DNA of 37,353 nucleotides from Candidatus Aquabacterium excrementipullorum (GTDB taxonomy: Bacteria > Pseudomonadota > Gammaproteobacteria > Burkholderiales > Burkholderiaceae_C). Positions 27,340 to 36,317 of the stretch are shown here, one piece after another. Where the stretch lies: positions 1 through 37,353 of the forward strand of contig DXIO01000139.1 of assembly GCA_019112875.1 (NCBI GenBank), in the 5' to 3' direction. Position numbers and translations under genes: made by a program. The notes beneath the pieces are model-generated. The model did no database searches. It was not told where the DNA came from and saw only the letters and a program-made list of their open reading frames with translations. The stretch's first letter is position 1; every line of letters begins with the position of its first letter.

Positions 27340-30300
27340 ATGAATCCGTCACGCCTTTTCATCGAGCGGCCGGTGGCGACCTCGCTGCTGATGCTCGCCA
27401 TTCTGCTGGCTGGTTTGCTGGCTTACCGACTCTTGCCGCTGTCGGCGCTGCCGGAGGTGGATTACCCCACCATCCAGGTGACCACGCTCTACCCGGGCGC
27501 CAGCCCGGAGGTGATCTCCACCACGGTGACCGCGCCGCTGGAGCGACAGTTCGGCCAGATGCCCGGCCTGGGGCAGATGACGTCCACCAGTTCGGGCGGT
27601 GCGTCGGTGATCACTCTGCGATTCTCCCTGGGCCTGTCGCTGGACGTGGCCGAGCAGGAGGTGCAGGCCGCCATCAACGCCGGCAGCAACCTGCTGCCCA
27701 GCGACCTGCCGATGCCGCCTGTCTACAGCAAGGTCAACCCGGCCGATGCGCCGGTGCTGACCGTGGCGGTGATCTCGCCCTCGCTGCCGGTGATCAAGGT
27801 GCATGATCTGGTGGAAAACCGCCTGGCGCCCAAGCTCTCGCAGGTCGACGGCGTGGGCCTGGTCAGCATCGCGGGCGGGCGCCGGCCAGCCGTGCGCATC
27901 CAGGCCAATCCAAAGCTGCTCGCCTCGCTGGGCCTGTCGCTGGACGACGTGCGCAGCGCCATCGCGGCGGCCAACGTCAACCAGGCCAAGGGCAGCTTCG
28001 ACGGCTCGCAGCGCGCCTCCACCATCGATGCGAACGACCAGCTCAAGTCCGCCGCCGAGTACGAAGACCTGGTGATCGCCTGGAAGGACGGGCGCGCGCT
28101 CAAGCTCAAGGATGTCGCGCAGATCGTGGACGACGCCGAAAACCTGCGCCTGGCCGCCTGGGCCGATGTGGATTGCCAGGCGCCCGTGGTGTCGGCAGCG
28201 GCCTCGCAGGCGGGGCGGGCGCAGCACCCCGATTGCCTGGACACGGGGCGCCATGCCGCGCTGATGCCCGGCGTGATCCTGAACGTGCAGCGCCAACCCG
28301 GGGCCAACGTGATCCAGACGGTGGACCGCGTGAAGGCCCTGTTGCCCAAGTTGCAAGCCACCTTGCCCGCGTCCATCGACGTGCGCGTGATCGCCGACCG
28401 CACCACCACCATCCGCGCGTCGGTCGATGACACGCAGTTCGAGCTCTTCCTGGCCATCGCGCTGGTGGTGATGGTGATCTTCCTGTTCCTGCGCAGCGCG
28501 AGCGCCACCTTGATCCCGGGCATCGCCGTGCCGCTGTCGCTGGTGGGCACCTTCGGGATCATGTACCTGGCGGGGTTCTCCATCAACAACCTGACCTTGA
28601 TGGCGTTGACGATCTCCACCGGTTTCGTGGTGGACGACGCCATCGTGATGATCGAGAACATCGCGCGTTTCGTGGAAGAGGGCGATTCGCCCATGGAAGC
28701 CGCGCTCAAGGGCTCCAAGCAGATCGGCTTCACCATCATTTCGCTGACGGTGTCGCTGATCGCGGTGCTGATCCCGCTGCTGTTCATGGGCGATGTGGTC
28801 GGGCGGCTGTTCCACGAGTTCGCGATCACGCTGGCGGTGGCCATCCTGATCTCGGCCTTCGTGTCGCTCACGCTCACCCCGATGATGAGCGCGCGCCTGC
28901 TGCGCCCCGAGCGCGAGCACAAGCCGAGCCGGTTGGGGGATTGGTCGGTCCGCAAGTTCGACGAGCTGATCGCCGGCTACGGCCGCATGCTGGATTGGGT
29001 GCTGGATCGCCCGCGCGCCACCTTGCTGGTCTTCGCGCTCACGCTGGGCCTGACCGGGCTGCTTTACATGGTCGTGCCCAAGGGCTTCTTCCCGATCCAG
29101 GACACAGGCCTGATCCAGGTGATCACCGAGGCCTCGCAGACGACCTCGTTCGACGCGATGGGCGAGCGCCAGCAGGCCCTGGCCGCGCAGATCCTGAAGG
29201 ATCCTGACGTGGACCACCTCGCCTCGTTCATCGGGGTGGACGGCGCGAATGCCACGCTCAACACCGGGCGCATGCAGATCACGCTCAAGCCCTTTGAAGA
29301 GCGCACGTCGTCGGCGACCGAGATCGTGCACCGCCTGGCCGAATCCACGGCCCAGGTACCCGGCATCCGTGCCTACATGCAACCGGTGCAGGACCTGACC
29401 ATCGAAGACCGCGTTTCCAAGACGCAGTACCAGTTTCTGATCAGCTCGCCCGACAGCAACGACCTGGCCACGGCCAACACGCGCCTGATGGAGCGCCTGA
29501 AGGCGCTGCCGCAACTGTCCGACGTGGCCAGCGACCTGCAGGACCAGGGCCTGCAGGCCTACCTGCAGATCGACCGCGAGGCCGCCGGCCGCCTGGGCGT
29601 GACGGTGGCCAGCATCGACACGGCGCTGTACAACGCCTTCGGGCAGCGGCTGATCTCGACCATCTACACCCAATCCAGCCAGTACCGCGTGGTGCTGGAG
29701 GTGGCGCCCGAGTTCAAGCGAGGGCCTCGTGCGCTGGAGGGGCTGTACGTGCCCGGCTCGACGGTGAACGCCGCGGGCGACACGGTGTCGGCCCAGGTGC
29801 CGCTGGCCTCGGTGGCGCGCTTCGTCGAGAAGCCGGTGGCCCTGGCCATCAACCACGTGGCGCAGTTCCCGGCGGCCACCATCTCCTTCAACCTGGCGCT
29901 CGGCGCGGCCCTGGGCGATGCGGTGGACGCCATCAAGGCCGAGGAGGCCAAGCTGGAGTTGCCGGCCAGCGTGGAGACCAGCTTCCAGGGCGCGGCCGAG
30001 GCCTTCCAGGCCTCGCTGAGCAGCACGCTGCTGCTGATCCTGGCGGCCATCGTGACCATGTACATCGTGCTGGGCGTGCTCTACGAGAGCTACATCCACC
30101 CAATCACCATCCTCTCCACCTTGCCGTCTGCCGGGCTGGGCGCGCTGCTGGCCCTGCTGGTGGCGGGTCAGGACCTGGGCATCGTCGGCATCATCGGCAT
30201 CGTGCTGCTGATCGGCATCGTCAAGAAGAACGCGATCATGATGATCGACTTCGCACTGGAGGCCGAGCGAGACGAAGGCCGCCCGCCGCGCGAGGCCATC

Positions 30301-30594
30301 CACCAGGCCTGCCTGCTGCGCTTCCGGCCCATCCTGATGACGACGATGGCCGCGCTGCTGGGCGCGCTGCCGCTGATGCTGGGCACCGGTGCCGGCCACG
30401 AGCTGCGCCACCCGCTGGGCGTGACCATGGTGGGCGGCCTGATCGTGAGCCAGTTGCTGACCCTGTTCACCACGCCGGTGATCTACCTGGGTTTTGCCAA
30501 CCAGGCACAACGGCTGCGTGAATGGCGTGAGCGCCGCGCGCAGGCCCGGCTGAACGCCGCGAACGGCACAGCCAACGGCGACGGACAGGCCTGA
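27340..30594 (+). CDS. mdtB: RND efflux transporter subunit MdtB, with a 31-residue insertion
   Basis: 1084-residue inner-membrane drug/proton antiporter that works as a heteromultimer with MdtC. The proton-relay aspartates are at 432-433 in [13 protein letters not shown]. The family start [15 protein letters not shown], the periplasmic porter segments and the C-terminal [22 protein letters not shown] are all present. The odd feature: MdtB and MdtC are collinear up to Asp258 of both, but the QPGAN segment is at 320 in MdtB and at 289 in MdtC, so 31 extra residues lie between. The extra block includes [20 protein letters not shown] and two cysteines (279, 299). It interrupts the porter region after the strand LRLAAWA. 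The reading frame stays open. E. coli MdtB is 1040 residues. The stop shares one base with mdtC. Confidence 0.94.
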   Translation: MNPSRLFIERPVATSLLMLAILLAGLLAYRLLPLSALPEVDYPTIQVTTLYPGASPEVISTTVTAPLERQFGQMPGLGQMTSTSSGGASVITLRFSLGLSLDVAEQEVQAAINAGSNLLPSDLPMPPVYSKVNPADAPVLTVAVISPSLPVIKVHDLVENRLAPKLSQVDGVGLVSIAGGRRPAVRIQANPKLLASLGLSLDDVRSAIAAANVNQAKGSFDGSQRASTIDANDQLKSAAEYEDLVIAWKDGRALKLKDVAQIVDDAENLRLAAWADVDCQAPVVSAAASQAGRAQHPDCLDTGRHAALMPGVILNVQRQPGANVIQTVDRVKALLPKLQATLPASIDVRVIADRTTTIRASVDDTQFELFLAIALVVMVIFLFLRSASATLIPGIAVPLSLVGTFGIMYLAGFSINNLTLMALTISTGFVVDDAIVMIENIARFVEEGDSPMEAALKGSKQIGFTIISLTVSLIAVLIPLLFMGDVVGRLFHEFAITLAVAILISAFVSLTLTPMMSARLLRPEREHKPSRLGDWSVRKFDELIAGYGRMLDWVLDRPRATLLVFALTLGLTGLLYMVVPKGFFPIQDTGLIQVITEASQTTSFDAMGERQQALAAQILKDPDVDHLASFIGVDGANATLNTGRMQITLKPFEERTSSATEIVHRLAESTAQVPGIRAYMQPVQDLTIEDRVSKTQYQFLISSPDSNDLATANTRLMERLKALPQLSDVASDLQDQGLQAYLQIDREAAGRLGVTVASIDTALYNAFGQRLISTIYTQSSQYRVVLEVAPEFKRGPRALEGLYVPGSTVNAAGDTVSAQVPLASVARFVEKPVALAINHVAQFPAATISFNLALGAALGDAVDAIKAEEAKLELPASVETSFQGAAEAFQASLSSTLLLILAAIVTMYIVLGVLYESYIHPITILSTLPSAGLGALLALLVAGQDLGIVGIIGIVLLIGIVKKNAIMMIDFALEAERDEGRPPREAIHQACLLRFRPILMTTMAALLGALPLMLGTGAGHELRHPLGVTMVGGLIVSQLLTLFTTPVIYLGFANQAQRLREWRERRAQARLNAANGTANGDGQA

Positions 30595-33500
30595 TGAACA
30601 TCTCGGCGCCTTTCATCGCGCGGCCGGTGGCCACGACGCTGCTGACCATCGGCATCGCGCTGGCGGGGCTGCTGGGTTTCCAGCTGCTGCCCATCGCGCC
30701 GCTGCCCCAGGTGGATTTCCCGACGATCTCGGTGAGTGCATCGCTGCCCGGCGCGAGCCCGGAGACCATGGCCGCCACGGTGGCCACGCCGCTGGAGCGG
30801 TCGCTGGGCACCATCGCGGGTGTCACCGAGATCACCTCGCGTTCGTCGCTGGGCTCGAGCAGCATCACGATGCAGTTCGACCTCAGCCGCGACATCGACG
30901 GTGCCGCGCGCGACGTGCAGGCGGCCATCAACGCCGCGCGCACGCTGCTGCCCACGGGCATGCCGGGCAACCCGACCTACCGCAAGGTGAACCCGGCCGA
31001 TTCGCCGATGATGATCCTGGCGCTGACCTCCAGCACGCTCACGCGCGGGCAGATGTACGACGCGGCCTCGACCGTGCTGGCGCAACGCCTGTCGCAAGTG
31101 CGCGGCGTGGGCCAGGTGAACGTGAGCGGCGGCGCCTTGCCCGCCGTGCGCGTGGAACTGGACCCGGACAAGCTCGCCTCCAACGGCATTTCGCTGGACA
31201 CCGTGCGCACCGCGCTGACCTCGGCCAATGCCAACCGCCCCAAGGGCTCGCTCGAAGAAGACGGCCGCTACTGGCAGATCGGCGCCAACGACCAGGCCCG
31301 CACCGCGGCCGAGTACGCGCCCATCCTGATCAAGTACCGCAACGGCGCGCCGGTGCAGCTGCGCGACGTGGCCCAGGTGGTCGATTCGGTGCAGGACATC
31401 CGCAACTACGGCGCGGCCAATGGCAAACCCGCCATCCTGCTGATGGTGATGAAGGAGCCGGGCGCCAACATCATCGAAACGGTCGAGCGTATCAACGAGG
31501 TGCTGCCACGCCTGCGGGCCTCGATCTCCCAGGCCATCGACCTGAACGTGATCAGCGACCGCACGCCCACCATCCGTGCCTCGATCCGCGAGGTGGAGCG
31601 CGCCATGGCCATCGCCGTGGGCCTGGTGATCCTGGTGGTGCTGCTGTTCCTGCGCAGTTGGCGTGCGACCTTGCTGCCGGCCGTGGCCGTGCCGGTGTCG
31701 CTGGCCGGTACCTTTGGCGTGATGTACCTGTGCGGCTACAGCCTGGACAATCTTTCAGCCATGGCGCTCACCGTGGCCACGGGCTTCGTGGTCGACGACG
31801 CCATCGTGGTGCTGGAGAACATCACCCGCCACATCGAACGGGGCATGAAGCCGCTGGAAGCCGCCTTGCTGGGATCGCGCGAGATCGGCTTCACAGTCGT
31901 GTCGATCAGCCTGTCGCTGGTGGCGGTGTTCATCCCCATCCTGCTGATGGGCGGGGTGGTGGGGCGGCTGTTCCGCGAGTTCGCCATCGTGCTGTCGGCC
32001 TCCATCCTGGTGTCGATGCTGGTGTCGCTGACCACCACGCCGATGATGGCCGCCGCCGTGCTCAAGCCGCGCGACGAGACGCCCCAGCAGGTTCGCCGTC
32101 GCCAGGGCCGCGTCATGACCTGGCTGGCCGGGCTGAACCGCGGGCTGATGCGCGGCTACCGCCGATCGCTGATGTGGGTGCTGCGCCACCAGCCGCTGGC
32201 CATCGCGGCGCTGGTGGGCGTGGTGGCGCTCAACGTCTACCTGTACGCGGCCATCCCCAAGACCTTCTTTCCGCAGCAGGACTCGGGCCTGTTGATCGGC
32301 AACATCCAGGCCGATCAGGGCAGCTCCTTCCAGATCATGAGCCAGCGCATGGACCGCTTCATGGCCATCCTGCTGGAAGACCCGGCCGTGGCCAACGTCA
32401 ATGGATTCACCGGCGGCGGGCAGCGCAACGGCGCCAACCTGTTCATCACGCTCAAGCCCTTGGCCGAGCGCAAGGTGTCTGCCGATGCCGTCATTGCCCG
32501 GCTGCGCGGCAAGCTGGGGCGCGAAGCCGGTGCCAGCCTCTTCCTGGTCGTGGCGCAGGACATCCGCATCGGTGGCCGTCAATCCAACGCGCAGTACCAG
32601 TACACGCTGCAGGCCGACGAGCTGGAAGACCTGCGCACCTGGGAGCCGCGCGTGCGCAATGCGCTGTCCAACCTGCCCGAATTGACGGATGTGAACACCG
32701 ACCAGCAAGACCGAGGCCAGCAGACCTCGGTGGTGATCGACCGGGGCGCGGCCAGCCGCGTGGGCATGACGGTCAGCGCCATCGACACCAACTTGAACAA
32801 CGCCTTCGGCCAGCGCCAGGTGGGCGTGATCTACAACCCGCTGAACCAGTACCGCGTGGTGATGGAGCTGGCGCCGCCCTACTTGCAAGGGCCCGAGACG
32901 CTGGACCGCCTCTACTTCACCAACAACGTCGGCGAGCAGGTGCCGCTGGCCAGCTTCGCGAAGATCGAGACCACCAACACGCCCCTGTCGGTCAACCACC
33001 AGGGCGGGGCGCCGGCCTCGACCATCAGCTTCAACCTGCCCGAGGGCGTGTCCCTGTCCGAGGCCACGGATGCCATCAACAACGCCATGGCCGAGACCGG
33101 GGTGCCGGTGTCGGTGCGCGGCAGCTTCCAGGGCACGGCCAATGCCTTCCAGCAGGCACTGTCCAGCCAGCCCTTGCTGATCGGGGCCGCCATCATCGCG
33201 ATCTACCTGGTGCTGGGCATCCTGTACGAGAACCTGGTGCACCCGATCACCATCCTGTCGACCTTGCCCTCGGCCGGCGTTGGGGCGCTGCTGGCCCTGA
33301 TGCTGTTCAAGACGGAGTTCTCCATCATCGCGCTGATCGGGGTGATCCTGCTGATCGGCATCGTCAAGAAGAACGCGATCATGATGATCGACTTCGCCAT
33401 CGCGCGGCAGCGCGTGACCGACGAGCGCGCCGGCCCGGTCATCTACCGTGCGGCCTGCCTGCGCCTGCGTCCCATCCTGATGACGACGGCGGCGGCCATC

Positions 33501-33704
33501 CTGGGCGCGGTACCGCTGGCCCTGGGCACGGGCGATGGCGCCGAACTGCGCCAGCCCCTGGGCATCGCCATCGTGGGCGGCCTGATCCTGAGCCAGTTGC
33601 TGACGCTGTACACGACGCCCGTGGTGTTCGTGCTGATGGACAAGCTGCGCTGGCGGCGCGGGGCAGGGCGCAGGCCAGCCGTGGCGCAGCGACAACCGGC
33701 CTGA
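30594..33704 (+). CDS. mdtC: RND efflux transporter subunit MdtC
   Basis: 1036-residue inner-membrane RND pump subunit, partner of MdtB in the MdtABC multidrug/bile-salt efflux system. It opens with [15 protein letters not shown]. The proton-relay Asp401-Asp402 is in [13 protein letters not shown]. The second half of the tandem repeat carries [19 protein letters not shown], and the end has [14 protein letters not shown]. Length agrees with E. coli MdtC (1025). The start overlaps the mdtB stop (TGATG). In E. coli the operon is controlled by BaeSR; no such two-component system is adjacent here. Instead a DUF4337 gene follows and an AraC-type regulator converges. Confidence 0.96.
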   Translation: MNISAPFIARPVATTLLTIGIALAGLLGFQLLPIAPLPQVDFPTISVSASLPGASPETMAATVATPLERSLGTIAGVTEITSRSSLGSSSITMQFDLSRDIDGAARDVQAAINAARTLLPTGMPGNPTYRKVNPADSPMMILALTSSTLTRGQMYDAASTVLAQRLSQVRGVGQVNVSGGALPAVRVELDPDKLASNGISLDTVRTALTSANANRPKGSLEEDGRYWQIGANDQARTAAEYAPILIKYRNGAPVQLRDVAQVVDSVQDIRNYGAANGKPAILLMVMKEPGANIIETVERINEVLPRLRASISQAIDLNVISDRTPTIRASIREVERAMAIAVGLVILVVLLFLRSWRATLLPAVAVPVSLAGTFGVMYLCGYSLDNLSAMALTVATGFVVDDAIVVLENITRHIERGMKPLEAALLGSREIGFTVVSISLSLVAVFIPILLMGGVVGRLFREFAIVLSASILVSMLVSLTTTPMMAAAVLKPRDETPQQVRRRQGRVMTWLAGLNRGLMRGYRRSLMWVLRHQPLAIAALVGVVALNVYLYAAIPKTFFPQQDSGLLIGNIQADQGSSFQIMSQRMDRFMAILLEDPAVANVNGFTGGGQRNGANLFITLKPLAERKVSADAVIARLRGKLGREAGASLFLVVAQDIRIGGRQSNAQYQYTLQADELEDLRTWEPRVRNALSNLPELTDVNTDQQDRGQQTSVVIDRGAASRVGMTVSAIDTNLNNAFGQRQVGVIYNPLNQYRVVMELAPPYLQGPETLDRLYFTNNVGEQVPLASFAKIETTNTPLSVNHQGGAPASTISFNLPEGVSLSEATDAINNAMAETGVPVSVRGSFQGTANAFQQALSSQPLLIGAAIIAIYLVLGILYENLVHPITILSTLPSAGVGALLALMLFKTEFSIIALIGVILLIGIVKKNAIMMIDFAIARQRVTDERAGPVIYRAACLRLRPILMTTAAAILGAVPLALGTGDGAELRQPLGIAIVGGLILSQLLTLYTTPVVFVLMDKLRWRRGAGRRPAVAQRQPA

Positions 33705-33722
33705 CCGATCGAGAGGTTCTGC

Positions 33723-34331
33723 ATGGACATCGACCCGCTTGAACTCGCCAAGGACGACGATGACGACCCGGCCGGCGCCCCACGCCGCAAATCGTGGATC
33801 AACCCGGCCGTGGGCGTGACGGTGGCGCTGCTGGCCACCTTCACTGGCATCTGCAAGGTCAAGGACGACAACATCGTCCAAGCCATGCAGCAAGCACAGG
33901 CCGACAAGGTCGATCACTGGGGCTTTTATCAGGCGCGCAACATGCGCGAGGAAGTGGCCAAGGCCGAGCTGGTGCAGTTGCGCCTGCAGGCCGCGGTGCA
34001 ACCGGCCGGTGCCCGCGTGTCTTACGACCAGGCCATCGCGCAATACGAGGCCCTGGTGAAGGACCAGACCGTCAAGAAGGAAGAGCTCAAGCGCCAGGCC
34101 GCGCAGGACCAGGCCACCTACGATGCGCTGAACTTCCACGACGACCAGTTCGACCTGTCGGATGCGCTGATCGCCATCGCGATCTCGCTGCTGGCCATCA
34201 CTTCGCTCACACAGTTGCGTTGGCTGTTCGCACTGAGCCTGGTGCCGGCCGGTTTCGGCATCCTGATGGGGCTCTCCGGCTTGCTGGGCTGGGGCCTGCA
34301 CCCCACGGCCCTGGTCAGGCTGCTGAGCTGA
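33723..34331 (+). CDS. DUF4337-family membrane protein
   Basis: 202-residue protein matching the DUF4337 layout: an acidic cytoplasmic start (LELAKDDDDDP), a first transmembrane segment (WINPAVGVTVALLATFTGICKV, about 25-46), a long soluble helical part with DHWGFYQARNMREEVAKAELVQL, and two C-terminal transmembrane segments (about 148-165 and 168-193). The family's function is unknown. GAGAGG lies 6 bases before the start. It is 18 bases downstream of mdtC on the same strand, so it probably shares the efflux transcript; a helper role in the pump is inference from position only. Its last 17 bases overlap the end of the convergent AraC-family gene. Confidence 0.85.
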   Translation: MDIDPLELAKDDDDDPAGAPRRKSWINPAVGVTVALLATFTGICKVKDDNIVQAMQQAQADKVDHWGFYQARNMREEVAKAELVQLRLQAAVQPAGARVSYDQAIAQYEALVKDQTVKKEELKRQAAQDQATYDALNFHDDQFDLSDALIAIAISLLAITSLTQLRWLFALSLVPAGFGILMGLSGLLGWGLHPTALVRLLS

Positions 34332-35397
34332 GGGCCTGTTGCTGGCGCCATGCCTGGGGCGACATGCCGGCCCAGCGCTTGAAGGCGCGTGAGAAGGCGC
34401 TCTGCTCGGAATAGCCCAGCAATGCCCCCACCTCGGCCAGCGTGAGGCGCTCGTCGCGCAGGTGCATCTCGGCCACCTGGCGCAGCGCGGTCTCGCGCAG
34501 ATCACGGAAGTTCAAGCCCTGCGCGGCCAGCCGGCGGTAGAACACACGCGGCGAAAGGCGCAGTTCGTGCGCCACCTGAGGCAACTCGGGCAGGCCTTGC
34601 GGGGCCAGGTGGGCGATCACGCGCCGGGCCATCTCGCCCAGGTCGCCGGCCACGGGCAGGCGGGACATCGCGGCGTCCACCTGGCGCTCCATCAGGCGCA
34701 GCAGCGTCGGGTCCGTCTGGCGCAGGGGCGAGGCCAGGCTGGCCAGCGGCAACACCAGGCGCGTCATCGGCTGGCCGAAGCGCACCTTGCAGCCGAAGTA
34801 GCGCTCGTAGGGGCGGGCATCGCGCGGCGGCGGGTTGATGAAATCCAGCGCGGTGACGGGCAGGCGCTCGCCGCACAGGTCACGCCCGATCTGCACGATG
34901 CCGGTGATGCCGGATTCGTCGTACAGCGCACCGGTGCGGCCGTGTGCGGCGCCCCAGCGCAGTTCGAGCTGATCCCCGACGATTTGCGGCTCGATCGGGT
35001 TGATGTCGTTGACCAGGCGGTGGTAACGCTGGATGCGCGTCAGCGCTGCGCCCAGGTTCTCGCAGGCCAGCAGCACGTAGCCCAGCGCGCCCAGGTGGGT
35101 CGGGCGGATGCCTTGGCCCAGGTGCAGGCCCAGCAGCGGATCATGCAGGTGCTCGGCCGCCTTGAGCAGCAATTGGCAGTAGTCCTCGGCGGGCAGGCGG
35201 CTGAAGTGGTCCTCGGTGTGTTGTTCCAGCCGTGCGGCCAGCGCGGCCCCCAACACTTCCTGCGGCGCGACGCCCTGGCTCAGCAGATGCTCGGTCAGCA
35301 CGCGCACGAGTGACAGCGGGACCATGCCAGGCACCAGATCACGGTCGCGCAGGCGAGCGAAGGGTGACCCTGACAGACCGGTTGGCAACGATGGCAT
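34315..35397 (-). CDS. AraC-family transcriptional regulator (OruR/ArgR-like, Arabinose_bd N domain)
   Basis: 360-residue DNA-binding regulator. The N-terminal two-thirds resembles the AraC-associated Arabinose_bd domain (LVRVLTEHLLSQGVAPQEVL, then LGLHLGQGIRPTHLGALGYVLLACENLGAAL). The C-terminal HTH region spans about 255-355 with two helix-turn-helix units: LPQVAHELRLSPRVFYRRLAAQGLNFRDL and LAEVGALLGYSEQSAFSRAFKRWAGMSPQAWR. It is transcribed divergently from the SDR gene, so local control of the SDR/MBL pair is likely. The ATG at 35397 lacks a Shine-Dalgarno, but a promoter TTGACC-N17-GACAAT ends seven bases before it, fitting a leaderless mRNA. A later Met25 start is possible. The 3' end overlaps the DUF4337 gene. 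Confidence 0.9.
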   Translation of the reverse strand: MPSLPTGLSGSPFARLRDRDLVPGMVPLSLVRVLTEHLLSQGVAPQEVLGAALAARLEQHTEDHFSRLPAEDYCQLLLKAAEHLHDPLLGLHLGQGIRPTHLGALGYVLLACENLGAALTRIQRYHRLVNDINPIEPQIVGDQLELRWGAAHGRTGALYDESGITGIVQIGRDLCGERLPVTALDFINPPPRDARPYERYFGCKVRFGQPMTRLVLPLASLASPLRQTDPTLLRLMERQVDAAMSRLPVAGDLGEMARRVIAHLAPQGLPELPQVAHELRLSPRVFYRRLAAQGLNFRDLRETALRQVAEMHLRDERLTLAEVGALLGYSEQSAFSRAFKRWAGMSPQAWRQQQALSSAA

Positions 35398-35404
35398 GGA
35401 CGAA

Positions 35405-35433
35405 ATTGTCAAATCGATGGCCGTGCAGGTCAA
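35405..35433 (-). promoter_or_regulatory. Promoter of the AraC-family gene, probably leaderless
   Basis: On the minus strand, TTGACC (35433-35428, 5 of 6 matches), a 17-base spacer, then GACAAT (35410-35405, 4 of 6). The ATG begins 7 bases after the -10, where transcription itself should begin. Confidence 0.5.
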
Positions 35434-35450
35434 GACGGGGCAACCCTGTC
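35434..35450. repeat. Imperfect palindrome in the AraC/SDR divergent region
   Basis: GACGGGG-CAA-CCCTGTC, 7-bp arms with one mismatch. It directly abuts the -35 element of the araC-type gene and lies about 40 bases before the SDR start. It is a candidate operator. Confidence 0.45.
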
Positions 35451-35490
35451 GGCCTAAGCTGCGGCACGTCTCTTCTACAAGGGCCACCTC

Positions 35491-36288
35491 ATGGCGTCGA
35501 GCAATCCCATCCGCAGCATCTTCATCACCGGCGCCGCCGCCGGCATCGGACGCGCCGTGGCGCAGCGCTTTGCCGCCGCTGGCTGGTTCGTCGGCCTGGC
35601 CGACGTGGACGGGGCGGCCGTGCAAGCCCTGGCGCGTGAACTCGGCCCGGCCCGTTGCCATGCTGCGCGCCTGGATGTGTCGCATGCCGAAGGCTGGGCC
35701 GCACCGCTGCAAGCCTTCTGGCAGGCCGCCGGCCAGCGCCTGGACGTGCTCTTCAACAACGCGGGCATCGCCATCACAGCGCCCTTCGAAGACACGGAGG
35801 TTGCCCGCCATCACCGCGTCATCGACATCAACCTCAAGGGCGTACTCAACGGCTGCCACGCGGCCTTGCCCTGGCTGCGCCACACGCCGGGGGCGCGCGT
35901 CATCAACATGTGCTCGGCCTCGGCCCTGTACGGACAGCCGATGCTGGCCACCTACTCGGCCACCAAGGCGGCGGTGCGCGGCCTCACCGAGGCGCTGGAC
36001 ATCGAATGGCAGCGCCACGGCATCCGCGTGGTCGATGTGCTGCCGCTGTTCGTCAACACCGCCATGGTGGCCGATGAGGTCAGCAAGATGAAAACCGTGA
36101 AGACGCTGGGCGTGCGCCTGAGCGCGGATGACGTCGCCCGCACCGTGTGGCGCCTGGCACAGATGGCGCCGGGGCGCATGCCCGTGCACTCCGCCGTGGG
36201 CTGGCAGACGCGCCTGTTCTACCAGTTGGGCAAGCACTTGCCCGATGCCGTGAACCGCTTCGTCACGGCCCGCATGGCGGGTTATTGA
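35491..36288 (+). CDS. Short-chain dehydrogenase/reductase (SDR)
   Basis: 265-residue classical SDR oxidoreductase. The dinucleotide-binding motif TGAAAGIG is at 13-20, NNAG at 89-92, and the catalytic Ser (142 or 144), Tyr155 and Lys159 lie in CSASALYGQPMLATYSATK. An Asp at 38-40 (LADVD) at the end of the second strand suggests NAD(H) preference, which is inference. Substrate unknown. AAGGG lies 7 bases before the ATG. The gene diverges from the AraC-type regulator and is followed after 29 bases by the metallo-beta-lactamase-fold gene, so the two probably form one operon. Confidence 0.92.
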   Translation: MASSNPIRSIFITGAAAGIGRAVAQRFAAAGWFVGLADVDGAAVQALARELGPARCHAARLDVSHAEGWAAPLQAFWQAAGQRLDVLFNNAGIAITAPFEDTEVARHHRVIDINLKGVLNGCHAALPWLRHTPGARVINMCSASALYGQPMLATYSATKAAVRGLTEALDIEWQRHGIRVVDVLPLFVNTAMVADEVSKMKTVKTLGVRLSADDVARTVWRLAQMAPGRMPVHSAVGWQTRLFYQLGKHLPDAVNRFVTARMAGY

Positions 36289-36317
36289 AGTCACAGAAGA
36301 ATCAACGAAGGATTCCC

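Noticed and set aside
28165..28269. The MdtB insertion as a pair of compensating frameshifts
   Set aside because: The flanking anchors are displaced by exactly 31 codons compared with MdtC, so bases were gained rather than only shifted. The alternative plus frame contains a stop within the block.
27349..30510. Open frame of over 1000 codons on the minus strand across mdtB
   Set aside because: Antisense shadow of a GC-rich gene. The composition (His/Gln/Arg/Asp-rich) is not protein-like and it has no start signals.
31755..34505. Minus-strand frame of about 900 codons across mdtC and the DUF4337 gene
   Set aside because: Same antisense artefact. It runs into the AraC-family gene in a different frame and shows no domain.
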